From: an uncultured Selenomonadaceae bacterium
GTDB lineage: Bacteria > Bacillota > Negativicutes > Selenomonadales > Selenomonadaceae
Assembly: GCA_958415865.1 (NCBI GenBank)
Contig: CATYZV010000132.1
Span: 1 to 5,735 of the forward strand
Reading direction: 5' to 3'
Length of the DNA stretch: 5,735 nucleotides
The notes under the pieces were generated by a model that saw only the letters and a program-made list of their open reading frames with translations, did no database searches and was not told the DNA's origin. This document shows positions 1 to 5,735 of this stretch, one piece after another. A program made the translations under genes and the position numbers. Every line of letters begins with the position of its first letter. Position 1 is the first letter of the stretch.

Positions 1-34
1 CTATGCTACAATACTAGCAGCCTCAGCAGATAAT

Positions 35-40
35 AAGGTG
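35..40 (+). promoter_or_regulatory. Ribosome binding site for the putative endonuclease
   Basis: AAGGTG followed by AT matches the 16S rRNA 3' end complement and lies 6 bases before ATG 47. It decides the start at 47 over the GTG at 38, provided the frame does not continue in from upstream of the window. Confidence 0.5.
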
Positions 41-46
41 ATTAAT

Positions 47-694
47 ATGCCAGATTATAAATTTTTTCGCAAAGTCCCACTACCAATCGGATTATCAAAA
101 AAAGGATTATTCACGGCTATGAGTGATACTGTAAGAGTGTTTTCACAAATAAATGCACTTGGCGGAATAAATTTAAGTGAGTTAGTACAAGCAAATACAT
201 TCAGCAGTATCGTCTCGAATGTTTTCACTAATAAAATAGCTGAACATAATGATTATCGCCTCTATAGTGAGCGAGATTTTCCTGATTTAATACATATACG
301 AAAAGCGTTAGCTTTAGAAATTAAAGTTTCTAAAAATCCGATGAAAGGAGCCGAAGGACACAACGGGCATAGCGGCTGGCATTTAGTAGCAGTTTACAAA
401 ATTTTTGACGATGGACAGATTGACTTTATTCAACTTGAAATTGCCAATTTGGTCGGGTTTAAATACCTCAATTCTGATTGGCGATATTATGGCAGTAAAA
501 TTAACGAAAAAAACACGCGTCGAACTGAGACTTTTATAACAAATTCAATCGGAACAGCAAAGTTGCGGGACGGAACGCTATATTTGGATCCTAATTATGT
601 CAAAATATCTACAGCATTAATACGTAATAGACTTTTAATATCAAAAAATCTATCCATTCCTAGATATTCTCCATTTGCTGAATACATATACTGA
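47..694 (+). CDS. Putative type II restriction endonuclease, PD-(D/E)XK-like
   Basis: A 215-residue protein with no family I can name. It has a candidate PD-(D/E)XK nuclease core: Pro79-Asp80, then ten residues later Glu91-Ile-Lys93 at the end of a hydrophobic strand (LALEIKVS). A Gly/His-rich stretch, GHNGHSGWH (about 104-112), leads into another beta-like segment. No signal peptide or membrane segment is visible. It converges on a DNA methyltransferase whose stop is 13 bases away, the usual company of a type II restriction enzyme, so a role in cleaving unmethylated DNA is inferred from motif plus context. I chose ATG 47 because AAGGTG (35-40) sits 6 bases upstream; an in-frame GTG at 38 lies inside that ribosome site. 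The same frame has no stop back to base 2, so the gene could instead begin outside the window and be 5'-truncated here. The coding sequence is AT-rich compared with nhaA and ftsZ. Being a gene is likely; the nuclease call is moderate. Confidence 0.6.
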   Translation: MPDYKFFRKVPLPIGLSKKGLFTAMSDTVRVFSQINALGGINLSELVQANTFSSIVSNVFTNKIAEHNDYRLYSERDFPDLIHIRKALALEIKVSKNPMKGAEGHNGHSGWHLVAVYKIFDDGQIDFIQLEIANLVGFKYLNSDWRYYGSKINEKNTRRTETFITNSIGTAKLRDGTLYLDPNYVKISTALIRNRLLISKNLSIPRYSPFAEYIY

Positions 695-707
695 TACTAA
701 AAAAATT

Positions 708-1568
708 TTAATATTGAATAATGCTTAACTTATTAATGGCATTAATGCCTATCTGATAAAATTGCTCGTCTTTTTCTATCCCTATACTTTGTAAACCCAG
801 ATGTGCAGCAGCAGCCAATATAGAACCGCTGCCTGCAAATGTATCGAGTATAACGCCTTCTCCTAAAGGAAGCACCGCATAGACCAGTTTTCGCAAAAAT
901 CGCTGAGGCTTGAGGCTGGGATGCGGTGCTATTTTTCTTTCAAGAAGAGGCGTTCGCTCGCTTTTAATCAAATCCATAAACGGGCTGTCATTATTTTCGC
1001 GGTGCAAGGCTCCTGCTTTCCATTTGCGCAGATTGGCTGAAACTGTTTTTTCACTGAGTGGTTTTCTATACAAGCCCCAAGGTTCATACATACTTCGCGG
1101 CATTACTGATAAATCAGCAAATTCTTGTTCTGCACCTTTGGGTCTGTCTCCGCCGCGCATAGTCGATACTACGCGTATTATCTCGCCTCGTCTTTCAAAG
1201 CCGGCATCGCGCATCGCACTGCTCAGTATATCTGACAAAAGCGGTGTCGATGCTATGAATACATGACCGCCCGGCACGAGAATTTTTATTGCTAATTCAG
1301 CCCATCTAAAAAAGAAATCATATACATTTTTTCGTTCTCTCGGACTATCATTTATGACAGAAAATCTAGGCAGAGCCATCCGTTTATGCCCGTCAAAAGA
1401 CGGCGGAACGCGCCATATGCCGCCTTTGCCTGTTTTTCGTTTTATAAGCTCTGCTTCTGTGTATTCTCTGATGCCATAAGGCGGATCTGTAACAATGGCT
1501 GTTATGCTGTCAGCCTCTCTGCTTTTCATCCAGTCAAAGCAATCTGCATGTATATATGAATATAACAC
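708..1568 (-). CDS. Site-specific DNA methyltransferase (beta class, N4-cytosine or N6-adenine)
   Basis: A 286-residue SAM-dependent DNA amino-methyltransferase, acting on DNA in the cytoplasm and presumably protecting host sites from the convergent endonuclease. Motif order is that of the beta class. The catalytic motif IV DPPY is at residues 28-31. A long middle segment (about 45-210, probably including the target recognition domain) follows. Then come motif X around HPSLKP (216-221), the SAM-binding motif I DTFAGSGS (242-249) and motif II GIEKD (263-267). DPPY is commonest in N6-adenine enzymes but also occurs in N4-cytosine enzymes, so the modified base cannot be decided. Length fits a complete type II enzyme. 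The start is GTG at 1568, supported by AGGGAGAG seven bases upstream; the GTG may limit translation. It has its own promoter (1606-1633). Recognition sequence unknown. The family call is secure; membership of a restriction system is inferred from the neighbour. Confidence 0.93.
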   Translation of the reverse strand: MLYSYIHADCFDWMKSREADSITAIVTDPPYGIREYTEAELIKRKTGKGGIWRVPPSFDGHKRMALPRFSVINDSPRERKNVYDFFFRWAELAIKILVPGGHVFIASTPLLSDILSSAMRDAGFERRGEIIRVVSTMRGGDRPKGAEQEFADLSVMPRSMYEPWGLYRKPLSEKTVSANLRKWKAGALHRENNDSPFMDLIKSERTPLLERKIAPHPSLKPQRFLRKLVYAVLPLGEGVILDTFAGSGSILAAAAHLGLQSIGIEKDEQFYQIGINAINKLSIIQY

Positions 1569-1575
1569 TGTCTAT

Positions 1576-1583
1576 CTCTCCCT
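1576..1583 (-). promoter_or_regulatory. Ribosome binding site of the methyltransferase
   Basis: Reading the minus strand, AGGGAGAG is followed by a 7-base spacer and GTG at 1568. It supports the non-ATG start of the methyltransferase. Confidence 0.6.
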
Positions 1584-1605
1584 AGAAATTTAGTCTTATA
1601 AGTAT

Positions 1606-1633
1606 ATCATATTCTAATTTTATCTTTGCTCAA
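1606..1633 (-). promoter_or_regulatory. Predicted sigma-A promoter of the methyltransferase
   Basis: On the minus strand, TTGAGC (1633-1628, 4/6 to TTGACA), a 16-base spacer and TATGAT (1611-1606, 5/6 to TATAAT). Transcription would start near 1599, giving a leader of about 30 bases that includes the ribosome site at 1583-1576. This lets the methyltransferase be expressed independently of the endonuclease. Identified by consensus match only. Confidence 0.45.
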
Positions 1634-1703
1634 AAATTTTCATGAAAAATTTATACCATTTTCCTTCAAAAAAGAGTATACTATGCGTAAAGTCGCAAAG
1701 ACT

Positions 1704-1732
1704 TTGAAATATGTATATGCACGACAAATAAA
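1704..1732 (+). promoter_or_regulatory. Possible promoter of the decarboxylase gene
   Basis: TTGAAA (1704-1709, 5/6 to TTGACA), 17 bases, AATAAA (1727-1732, 4/6). An alternative -10, TATACT (1677-1682, 5/6), lies further upstream but lacks a good -35. A small hairpin, AAAGTC/GACTTT around loop GCAAA (1689-1705), lies between the two candidates and would be in the leader only if the upstream one is used. The 189-base gap (1569-1757) holds nothing else I can name. Weak evidence. Confidence 0.25.
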
Positions 1733-1745
1733 CTGTGCAAGGAAT

Positions 1746-1751
1746 AAGGGG
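1746..1751 (+). promoter_or_regulatory. Ribosome binding site deciding the decarboxylase start
   Basis: AAGGGG lies 6 bases before ATG 1758. A second purine run, AAGGA (1739-1743), lies 8 bases before an in-frame ATG at 1752, so the start could be two codons earlier. The in-frame TTG 1626 and ATG 1683 have no comparable site. Confidence 0.55.
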
Positions 1752-1757
1752 ATGTTA

Positions 1758-3020
1758 ATGAGTAGTTTTAGACTGACAAAAGAAGATGCCTATATGCTGG
1801 CAGGAAAATACAAAACGCCGTTAGAGGTAGTTTCCACGGATCAAATCGAGGAAAATTACACGTTCTTGAAGCGGCATATACCTAGGCTGAAAGTCTTTTA
1901 TGCGATAAAGGCAAATCCTGCTGACTGCATCATCAACAAGATGATCGACCTCGGTTCCAATTTTGATGTCGCCTCGGCAGGTGAGATCAACAAGCTGCGC
2001 TCGATGGGCGTGGCGGGCAGCCGCATGATATACGCCAATCCCGTGAAGCACGAGGCGGGGCTTATCGCGGCAGCGGCGGCCGGCATCACTAAATTCACTT
2101 TTGACAGTAGAAATGAAATTGATAAATTAGCTAAATTCGTACCAAATAGTGAAGTTCTGGCACGTGTCAAAATCGAAAACTCGGAGGCGGCGGTCGACCT
2201 CAACACGAAATTCGGTGCTGAATCTGACGATATAGTGCCGCTCTTGCAGTATGCCAAAGAAAAAGGATTGAAGCCTGCCGGCATCTGTTTTCACATCGGC
2301 AGCCAATCGCTTTCCTCTCGGACGTACCTGCGGGCGTTTGTAATGGCGCGTCGGCTGATAGATAGAGCACGCCAGAACGGAATCAATATAAAATACATGG
2401 ATATCGGCGGCGGCCTGCCTGCACCTGCGCTCCATGCCGAGTTCAACATCAAGCAGATAATGCGCGATATAAACAGGCAGCTCGACAAGAATTTTCAGGA
2501 TGTGGAAGTCTGGGCTGAACCGGGCCGCTACATCTGCGCTAGTGCCGTAAATCTGCTTACTTCTGTCGTAGGCATTCAGCAGCGCAGCGGGCGCGACTGG
2601 TACTTCCTCGACGACGGCATTTACGGCTGTTTCTCCGGCGTGATTTTCGATCACTGGGATTACGATATATCGTCATTTAAAGACGGCAACAAAGCTTCCG
2701 TAACGCTTGCCGGACCCAGCTGCGATTCCATAGACATCGTAAAAAAAGAATTTCTGTGCCCGCCGCTGGAAATGGGCGACCTGCTGCTCGCCGTAAACTC
2801 CGGTGCATACAGCAGAGTTTCCGCGACGACGTTCAACGGTTTTGCTCTGCCGCAGACAGTAGAGTGGGAAGCAGCTTGCGGCAAAATCGACAATGAAGAT
2901 GAAGGAAGTGGCTTATATCAAGATAACGAATGTACTAAATATAATTATCGTACTGGGCGTGCTGGTGATAATCTACCTTACGATGGCACCGAATACGAAC
3001 AGCGGCGCATCGCACTTTGA
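1758..3020 (+). CDS. Lysine/ornithine decarboxylase, PLP-dependent fold-type III
   Basis: A 420-residue decarboxylase of the eukaryotic-type ODC / diaminopimelate decarboxylase family, forming putrescine from ornithine and/or cadaverine from lysine. Visible motifs: FYAIKANP with the PLP-binding Lys51; FDVASAGE (69-76); CFHIGSQS with His179; the phosphate-binding GGG at 217-219; EPGRY (254-258); and SCDSID with the catalytic Cys322-Asp323. The sequence resembles, from memory, the Selenomonas ruminantium LDC/ODC, which accepts both substrates and whose cadaverine is attached to peptidoglycan. Substrate preference cannot be read here. The family fold starts at once after Met1 (ATG 1758), and the 44 codons upstream to TTG 1626 have no homologous look or ribosome site. 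Past residue about 378 the tail is polar, low in third-position GC and overlaps a membrane-protein ORF in another frame, so the true C-terminus may have been altered. Residues about 112-134 sit in an AT-rich patch. Family call very secure; last 42 residues doubtful. Confidence 0.93.
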   Translation: MSSFRLTKEDAYMLAGKYKTPLEVVSTDQIEENYTFLKRHIPRLKVFYAIKANPADCIINKMIDLGSNFDVASAGEINKLRSMGVAGSRMIYANPVKHEAGLIAAAAAGITKFTFDSRNEIDKLAKFVPNSEVLARVKIENSEAAVDLNTKFGAESDDIVPLLQYAKEKGLKPAGICFHIGSQSLSSRTYLRAFVMARRLIDRARQNGINIKYMDIGGGLPAPALHAEFNIKQIMRDINRQLDKNFQDVEVWAEPGRYICASAVNLLTSVVGIQQRSGRDWYFLDDGIYGCFSGVIFDHWDYDISSFKDGNKASVTLAGPSCDSIDIVKKEFLCPPLEMGDLLLAVNSGAYSRVSATTFNGFALPQTVEWEAACGKIDNEDEGSGLYQDNECTKYNYRTGRAGDNLPYDGTEYEQRRIAL

Positions 3021-3102
3021 CAGCACACTGTTCATAGTGCTGGCAGCATTTGCCGCCATCGCGGTAGTGCGCCTTGTACGTGCTTCACTGCGCAAAAAAT
3101 AG
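2893..3102 (+). CDS. Small two-helix membrane protein, function unknown
   Basis: A 69-residue hypothetical protein. It has two hydrophobic segments, about residues 12-32 and 44-60, a short polar loop between them, and a basic end (RLVRASLRKK) consistent with the C-terminus on the cytoplasmic side. I do not recognise a family. The first 128 bases overlap the decarboxylase frame, offset by one base. Third-position GC in this frame over the overlap is about 61% against about 28% in the decarboxylase frame, which argues that this frame is the one under coding selection. ATG 2893 overlaps a TGA (2894-2896) in the third frame, an ATGA arrangement that would couple it to a decarboxylase ending there. 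The weak point is the start: no convincing ribosome site precedes ATG 2893 or ATG 2899, so coupling to the upstream gene is likely. A strong terminator follows 20 bases after the stop, so it ends the decarboxylase transcript. Confidence 0.6.
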   Translation: MKMKEVAYIKITNVLNIIIVLGVLVIIYLTMAPNTNSGASHFDSTLFIVLAAFAAIAVVRLVRASLRKK

Positions 3103-3122
3103 CCTGCCTTGCAGGGCAAAAT

Positions 3123-3166
3123 AAAAGCTGAATCCCAATGCTTTGTGCAAAGGATTCAGCTTTTTT
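3123..3166. terminator. Intrinsic terminator, probably bidirectional
   Basis: A perfect 13-bp stem: AAAAGCTGAATCC (3123-3135) pairs with GGATTCAGCTTTT (3152-3164) around a 16-base loop. T3161-T3166 provides the + strand T-tract. Read on the minus strand, the hairpin is followed by TTTTATTTT (3126-3118), so it can also end the ftsZ transcript, whose stop is at 3177. It separates the convergent decarboxylase and nhaA-ftsZ units. Confidence 0.9.
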
Positions 3167-3176
3167 ATGCTTCAAT

Positions 3177-4313
3177 TTAAAATTTCTTCATGAAGTCCGG
3201 CAGCTTCAGCGGGTCAGAATCATCTTCTTTACTCGTTTTAACCGCTGTCTTATCAGCCTGTTTTACTGATTTAAGCCCAGATTTGAGCACCGTGGCAAAA
3301 TCCTTGCCATTGTCTTCCGAAGGCAATTCGCTGTCGGCAAAATCCGTGGCGATAATGGTTGCACGTACTCTGCCGTTTAGTTTTTCATTTACGACAGTGC
3401 CGAGGATTATATTGACATCGGGATGCGTATGGCTGTGGACGTACCTGCTTGCCTCATCTATCTCGAACAGCGTCATATTTTTATCGCCGCTGAGGTTGAG
3501 AATTATGCCGCGTGCGCCGGTCAGATCACGTTCTACGAGCGGGCTGGAAATAGCTTCATTGACTGCTTCAACTGCGCCATTAGCACTTTCGCCGATGCCG
3601 AGCAGAGCATCCGGGCTGCTGCTCTGCTGGAAGATGGATTTCACGTCGGCAAAATCCACGTTTATCACGCCGACGGTCAATATCAATTCCGTTATGCAGC
3701 GAATGCCCTGATGAAGCACGCTGTCCGCCATCTTGAAGGCATTGACAAATGTGAGCTTCGTGCTCGTCTTTATCTTTAGCAGATTGTCATTGTGGACGGC
3801 GATCAGCACATCCATGTAAGGAGCCATTGCCGCCAATGCCGCATCAGCTGATTTTTTCTTGCGCGCACCTTCAAACTTGAACGGAACCGTAACGACACCG
3901 ACGGTCAGTATGCCCATTTCATGTGCAGCCTGTGCGATGACGGGCGTTGCTCCCGTACCTGTGCCGCCGCCCAAGCCTGCGGTGATGAACACCATATCCG
4001 CGCCTTTGACAGCATTCTTCAAAGCATCGTAATCGTTGACAGCAGCTTCGCGCCCCTTATCTATATTGCCGCCGCAGCCAAGGCCGCGGGTCAGATTGGC
4101 ACCTATCTGTATCTTCTTGATCCGTTCATCAGCAAGGCTGTTGAGCTGTTTGGCATCCGTGTTGACAGCGATAAGCTCCATGTCGAGATTCAGCGTTTCG
4201 CATAGACGCTTGATTACATTGTTGCCGCCGCCGCCGATGCCGATTACTTTTATATTTACTGTTGCATTTACTATTTCGTTTGTTATCTTGTTCAAATTAT
4301 CCTTTTCACTCAA
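3177..4313 (-). CDS. ftsZ: Cell division GTPase FtsZ, divergent, possibly a second paralogue
   Basis: A 378-residue tubulin-like GTPase that would polymerise in the cytoplasm at the division site. Visible motifs: GIGGGGNN (25-32); VNTDAKQL (50-57); the tubulin signature GLGGGTGTG (113-121); VPFKFEG (143-149); AFKMAD (192-197); and the T7 catalytic loop NVDFADV (218-224). A polar linker (about 328-365) precedes the tail peptide LPDFMKKF (371-378), resembling the membrane-anchor-binding end of FtsZ. Several spots differ from common FtsZ: HNDNLL for the usual PNDRLL, GCGGN for GAGGN, TVPF for T(K/R)PF, and [11 protein letters not shown] after the T7 loop where MS..G.A.MG is typical. With a location beside nhaA and no dcw genes, a second, specialised FtsZ is plausible. 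It is second in an operon with nhaA. AGAAGG lies 8 bases before TTG 4313, so I prefer that start; GTG 4322 lies inside the ribosome site and would add three residues. Family secure; paralogue status inferred. Confidence 0.92.
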   Translation of the reverse strand: MSEKDNLNKITNEIVNATVNIKVIGIGGGGNNVIKRLCETLNLDMELIAVNTDAKQLNSLADERIKKIQIGANLTRGLGCGGNIDKGREAAVNDYDALKNAVKGADMVFITAGLGGGTGTGATPVIAQAAHEMGILTVGVVTVPFKFEGARKKKSADAALAAMAPYMDVLIAVHNDNLLKIKTSTKLTFVNAFKMADSVLHQGIRCITELILTVGVINVDFADVKSIFQQSSSPDALLGIGESANGAVEAVNEAISSPLVERDLTGARGIILNLSGDKNMTLFEIDEASRYVHSHTHPDVNIILGTVVNEKLNGRVRATIIATDFADSELPSEDNGKDFATVLKSGLKSVKQADKTAVKTSKEDDSDPLKLPDFMKKF

Positions 4314-4319
4314 GGTGAG

Positions 4320-4328
4320 CACCTTCTT
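4320..4328 (-). promoter_or_regulatory. Ribosome binding site deciding the ftsZ start
   Basis: Minus-strand AAGAAGGTG ends 6 bases before TTG 4313. Because the in-frame GTG (4322-4320) is part of this site, the downstream TTG is the better start. It lies in the nhaA-ftsZ gap, where no separate promoter is visible. Confidence 0.5.
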
Positions 4329-4337
4329 AAAACTTGA

Positions 4338-5558
4338 TTATATGTTCTGCTGACGGGATTTTGACTTAAATAGATCTGCTGCTTTGAAAATAATTATACC
4401 TAAAATACCCGAAAGCACCGAAGCACAGAGAATGCTGAGCTTAGCACTCGTGAGATACGCTGCATTATCAAAGGCAAGCGAAGCGATGAACAGCGACATA
4501 GTAAAGCCGATGCCGCCGAGCGAACCTGCTCCTATAAGCTGCGATGCTTTGGCACCGTCCGGTATTCTCGCATAGCCCAGCTTGAACAGCAGGAAAGACG
4601 CACCGCAGATGCCGATAGGCTTGCCCAGGCACAGACCGAGAATGATGCCGATGCCGATGGGATTGAGCACATCGCCGATACCGCCTTCAACGGCAACACC
4701 TGCATTGGCAAGGGCGAATACCGGCATTATGAAGTAAGCTGACCACGGCTCTAATTTATGCTCCAGCTTATGCAGCAGTGAATTTTCGTGATCTTTGTTT
4801 GCAGGAATCAGCATGCCGAGTACCACGCCTGCAATCGTGGGATGAATGCCTGCATTTAAAAATGCTACCCATGCGATAAGCCCTGCGATTAAATAGAAAA
4901 TAAAATTGCGGCAGCCTATGCGGTTCAAGATGAACGCCGCCAGCAGTGCTATGAAGCCAAGTCCCAGTGCCGCAAACGACAGATTAGAGTTGTAGAACAC
5001 GGCTATGACGATGATCGCGCCGAGGTCATCGACGATGGCTAGAGCCGTCAAAAATATAGCTATGCTGCGCGGTGCTCCGCTTGCCGCAATCGACAGTATG
5101 CCGAGCGAAAAAGCGATATCCGTCGCCATAGGAATTCCCCAGCCTGCCATAGTAGGCTGTCCCATGTTCACCGCAGCATATATCAGTGCCGGCACTATCA
5201 TGCCGCCGATAGCAGCACTTATCGGCAGGATTGTCGCCGATAGAGACTTCAGCTCGCCGAATAGGAATTCGCGCTTGATTTCCAATCCGATGACGAAGAA
5301 AAATACAGCCATCAGTCCGTCATTTATCCAATACATAATGCTGAGATCGAGATGGTACTCAGCCGGGCCGAGCGGCAGCTGTGTATTTAAAATCTGGCTG
5401 TAATAGGGCGCAGCCGCCGTATTCGCCAGCACCATGGCCAGCACGGCAAAGATCACCAAGATTATGCCGCTGGAAGCCTCATGGCGGAAGAATGTGGCAA
5501 AAGGAGACATAAGTGCATCCACCTTGCTTGTGATAATATTGTTTACTCTTTTCCTCAA
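4338..5558 (-). CDS. nhaA: Na+/H+ antiporter NhaA
   Basis: A 406-residue integral membrane antiporter that expels Na+ (or Li+) in exchange for protons. It has about 12 hydrophobic segments and the family's typical length. Key features: INDGLMAVFFFVIGLE (78-93) with the following KRE; TDIAFSLGIL (146-155), part of the unwound-helix ion site; Asp177-Asp178 in ALAIVDDLGA, matching the E. coli Asp163/Asp164 ion-binding pair; His239 in HPTIAG, at the place of E. coli pH-sensing His225; and LGKPIG with Lys313, matching E. coli Lys300. All catalytic positions are intact, so it should be functional. The start is TTG 5558, supported by AAAGAGGT six bases upstream and by the normal cytoplasmic N-terminus that follows. 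It is the first gene of an operon with ftsZ 24 bases downstream. No nhaR-like regulator is present in the window. Confidence 0.97.
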   Translation of the reverse strand: MRKRVNNIITSKVDALMSPFATFFRHEASSGIILVIFAVLAMVLANTAAAPYYSQILNTQLPLGPAEYHLDLSIMYWINDGLMAVFFFVIGLEIKREFLFGELKSLSATILPISAAIGGMIVPALIYAAVNMGQPTMAGWGIPMATDIAFSLGILSIAASGAPRSIAIFLTALAIVDDLGAIIVIAVFYNSNLSFAALGLGFIALLAAFILNRIGCRNFIFYLIAGLIAWVAFLNAGIHPTIAGVVLGMLIPANKDHENSLLHKLEHKLEPWSAYFIMPVFALANAGVAVEGGIGDVLNPIGIGIILGLCLGKPIGICGASFLLFKLGYARIPDGAKASQLIGAGSLGGIGFTMSLFIASLAFDNAAYLTSAKLSILCASVLSGILGIIIFKAADLFKSKSRQQNI

Positions 5559-5564
5559 TTGCTT

Positions 5565-5572
5565 ACCTCTTT
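5565..5572 (-). promoter_or_regulatory. Ribosome binding site of nhaA
   Basis: Minus-strand AAAGAGGT lies 6 bases before the TTG at 5558 and supports this non-ATG start. Confidence 0.6.
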
Positions 5573-5615
5573 CTTACCGGGGCAGTGTAGTTTGTTTACT
5601 AGTGTATACCATAAA

Positions 5616-5633
5616 TGTAAAAATTCCTTTACA
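5616..5633. repeat. Inverted repeat at the predicted nhaA transcription start (candidate operator)
   Basis: TGTAAA (5616-5621) and TTTACA (5628-5633) are separated by 6 bases. The repeat begins at about +1 of the predicted nhaA transcript, where a repressor would block initiation or elongation. Another TGTAAA half-site occurs at 5730-5735. AT-rich 6-bp arms can arise by chance, so operator function is only a suggestion. Confidence 0.35.
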
Positions 5634-5639
5634 CCTACC

Positions 5640-5669
5640 ATTATACAGGCTAATAATCTTCCGAGGCAA
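5640..5669 (-). promoter_or_regulatory. Predicted sigma-A promoter of the nhaA-ftsZ operon
   Basis: On the minus strand, TTGCCT (5669-5664, 4/6) and a perfect TATAAT (5645-5640) with an 18-base spacer. The start would be near 5633, giving a leader of about 75 bases. An overlapping alternative is TTGAGA (5681-5676, 5/6), 17 bases, GATTAT (5658-5653, 4/6). The rest of the 177-base region upstream of nhaA is AT-rich with no gene; I recognise no known ion-sensing riboswitch in the leader. Confidence 0.5.
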
Positions 5670-5735
5670 TTATTTTCTCAATTCTAATCAAATTTTCATC
5701 TGTAGGGTTTGTATTTTATCTACGTTTGTTGTAAA

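Noticed and set aside
738..749. Perfect palindrome GGCATTAATGCC near the convergent stops, as a terminator
   Set aside because: It lies within the methyltransferase coding end, has no loop and is not followed by a T-tract.
910..1266. 118-codon ORF on the + strand inside the methyltransferase
   Set aside because: Antisense shadow of a gene with clear methyltransferase motifs; no family features.
1626..1757. 44-codon N-terminal extension of the decarboxylase from TTG 1626
   Set aside because: No ribosome site at TTG 1626, no family similarity, and a good ribosome site in front of ATG 1758.
1821..2654. Several minus-strand ORFs (up to 175 codons) inside the decarboxylase
   Set aside because: They lie opposite conserved PLP-enzyme motifs and look like antisense by-products of codon bias.
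3190..4205. Plus-strand ORFs of 94 to 173 codons within ftsZ
   Set aside because: Antisense to conserved FtsZ motifs; compositions are low-complexity Ser/Ala/Leu, typical of shadows.
5005..5403. 132-codon + strand ORF within nhaA
   Set aside because: Opposite conserved transmembrane motifs of NhaA; no independent support.
5559..5633. Ion-sensing riboswitch in the nhaA leader
   Set aside because: Only a short imperfect hairpin (UAGU/ACUA, with a possible GGUA/UGCC outer stem) can be drawn; I recognise no conserved riboswitch core.
5481..5687. 68-codon + strand ORF over the nhaA start and promoter
   Set aside because: Runs through the promoter, the leader and the antisense of the nhaA N-terminus; no domain or family-like features seen.
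1..5735. CRISPR array, tRNA, rRNA, insertion sequence or attachment site
   Set aside because: No regularly spaced direct repeats, RNA gene cloverleaf, transposase or terminal inverted repeats were seen.

Overview
The window looks like a chromosomal segment of a Negativicutes bacterium (Firmicutes with an outer membrane; Selenomonas/Megamonas-like). The main clue is a fold-type III lysine/ornithine decarboxylase that closely resembles, from memory, the Selenomonas ruminantium LDC/ODC. This placement is inference; no rRNA or other marker is present.

Left block (about 1-1570): a probable type II restriction-modification pair in convergent orientation. A small + strand protein (47-694) carries a candidate PD-(D/E)XK nuclease motif. 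It faces a minus-strand beta-class DNA amino-methyltransferase (708-1568), and only 13 bases separate their stop codons. The nuclease gene is clearly AT-richer than the housekeeping genes to the right, consistent with an accessory module. Its reading frame is open back to the window edge, so its 5' end is not certain.

Centre (about 1569-3166): a 189-base intergenic region holds the methyltransferase promoter and the leader of the decarboxylase (1758-3020, + strand). The 3' end of the decarboxylase frame overlaps, out of frame and for 128 bases, a small two-helix membrane protein ORF (2893-3102). Third-position GC over the overlap favours the small ORF, so the decarboxylase tail is probably read-through or frameshifted sequence. 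A strong hairpin with a T-tract (3123-3166) closes this unit and probably works in both directions.

Right block (3177-5735): a minus-strand two-gene operon, nhaA (5558 to 4338) then ftsZ (about 4313 to 3177), with a 24-base gap. The FtsZ keeps the GTP-binding and T7-loop motifs and a C-terminal tail peptide, but departs from the usual sequence at many otherwise conserved places. It also lies outside a dcw cluster, which suggests a second, divergent FtsZ. A sigma-A-like promoter and an inverted repeat near the predicted transcription start precede nhaA.

Functionally, the decarboxylase would make cadaverine/putrescine (in Selenomonas a peptidoglycan component), NhaA handles Na+/H+ exchange, and FtsZ acts in division. 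Nothing here is clearly a new kind of system. The items most worth a second look are the nhaA-ftsZ operon with its divergent FtsZ, the decarboxylase/small-membrane-protein overlap, and the unassigned restriction-modification pair.
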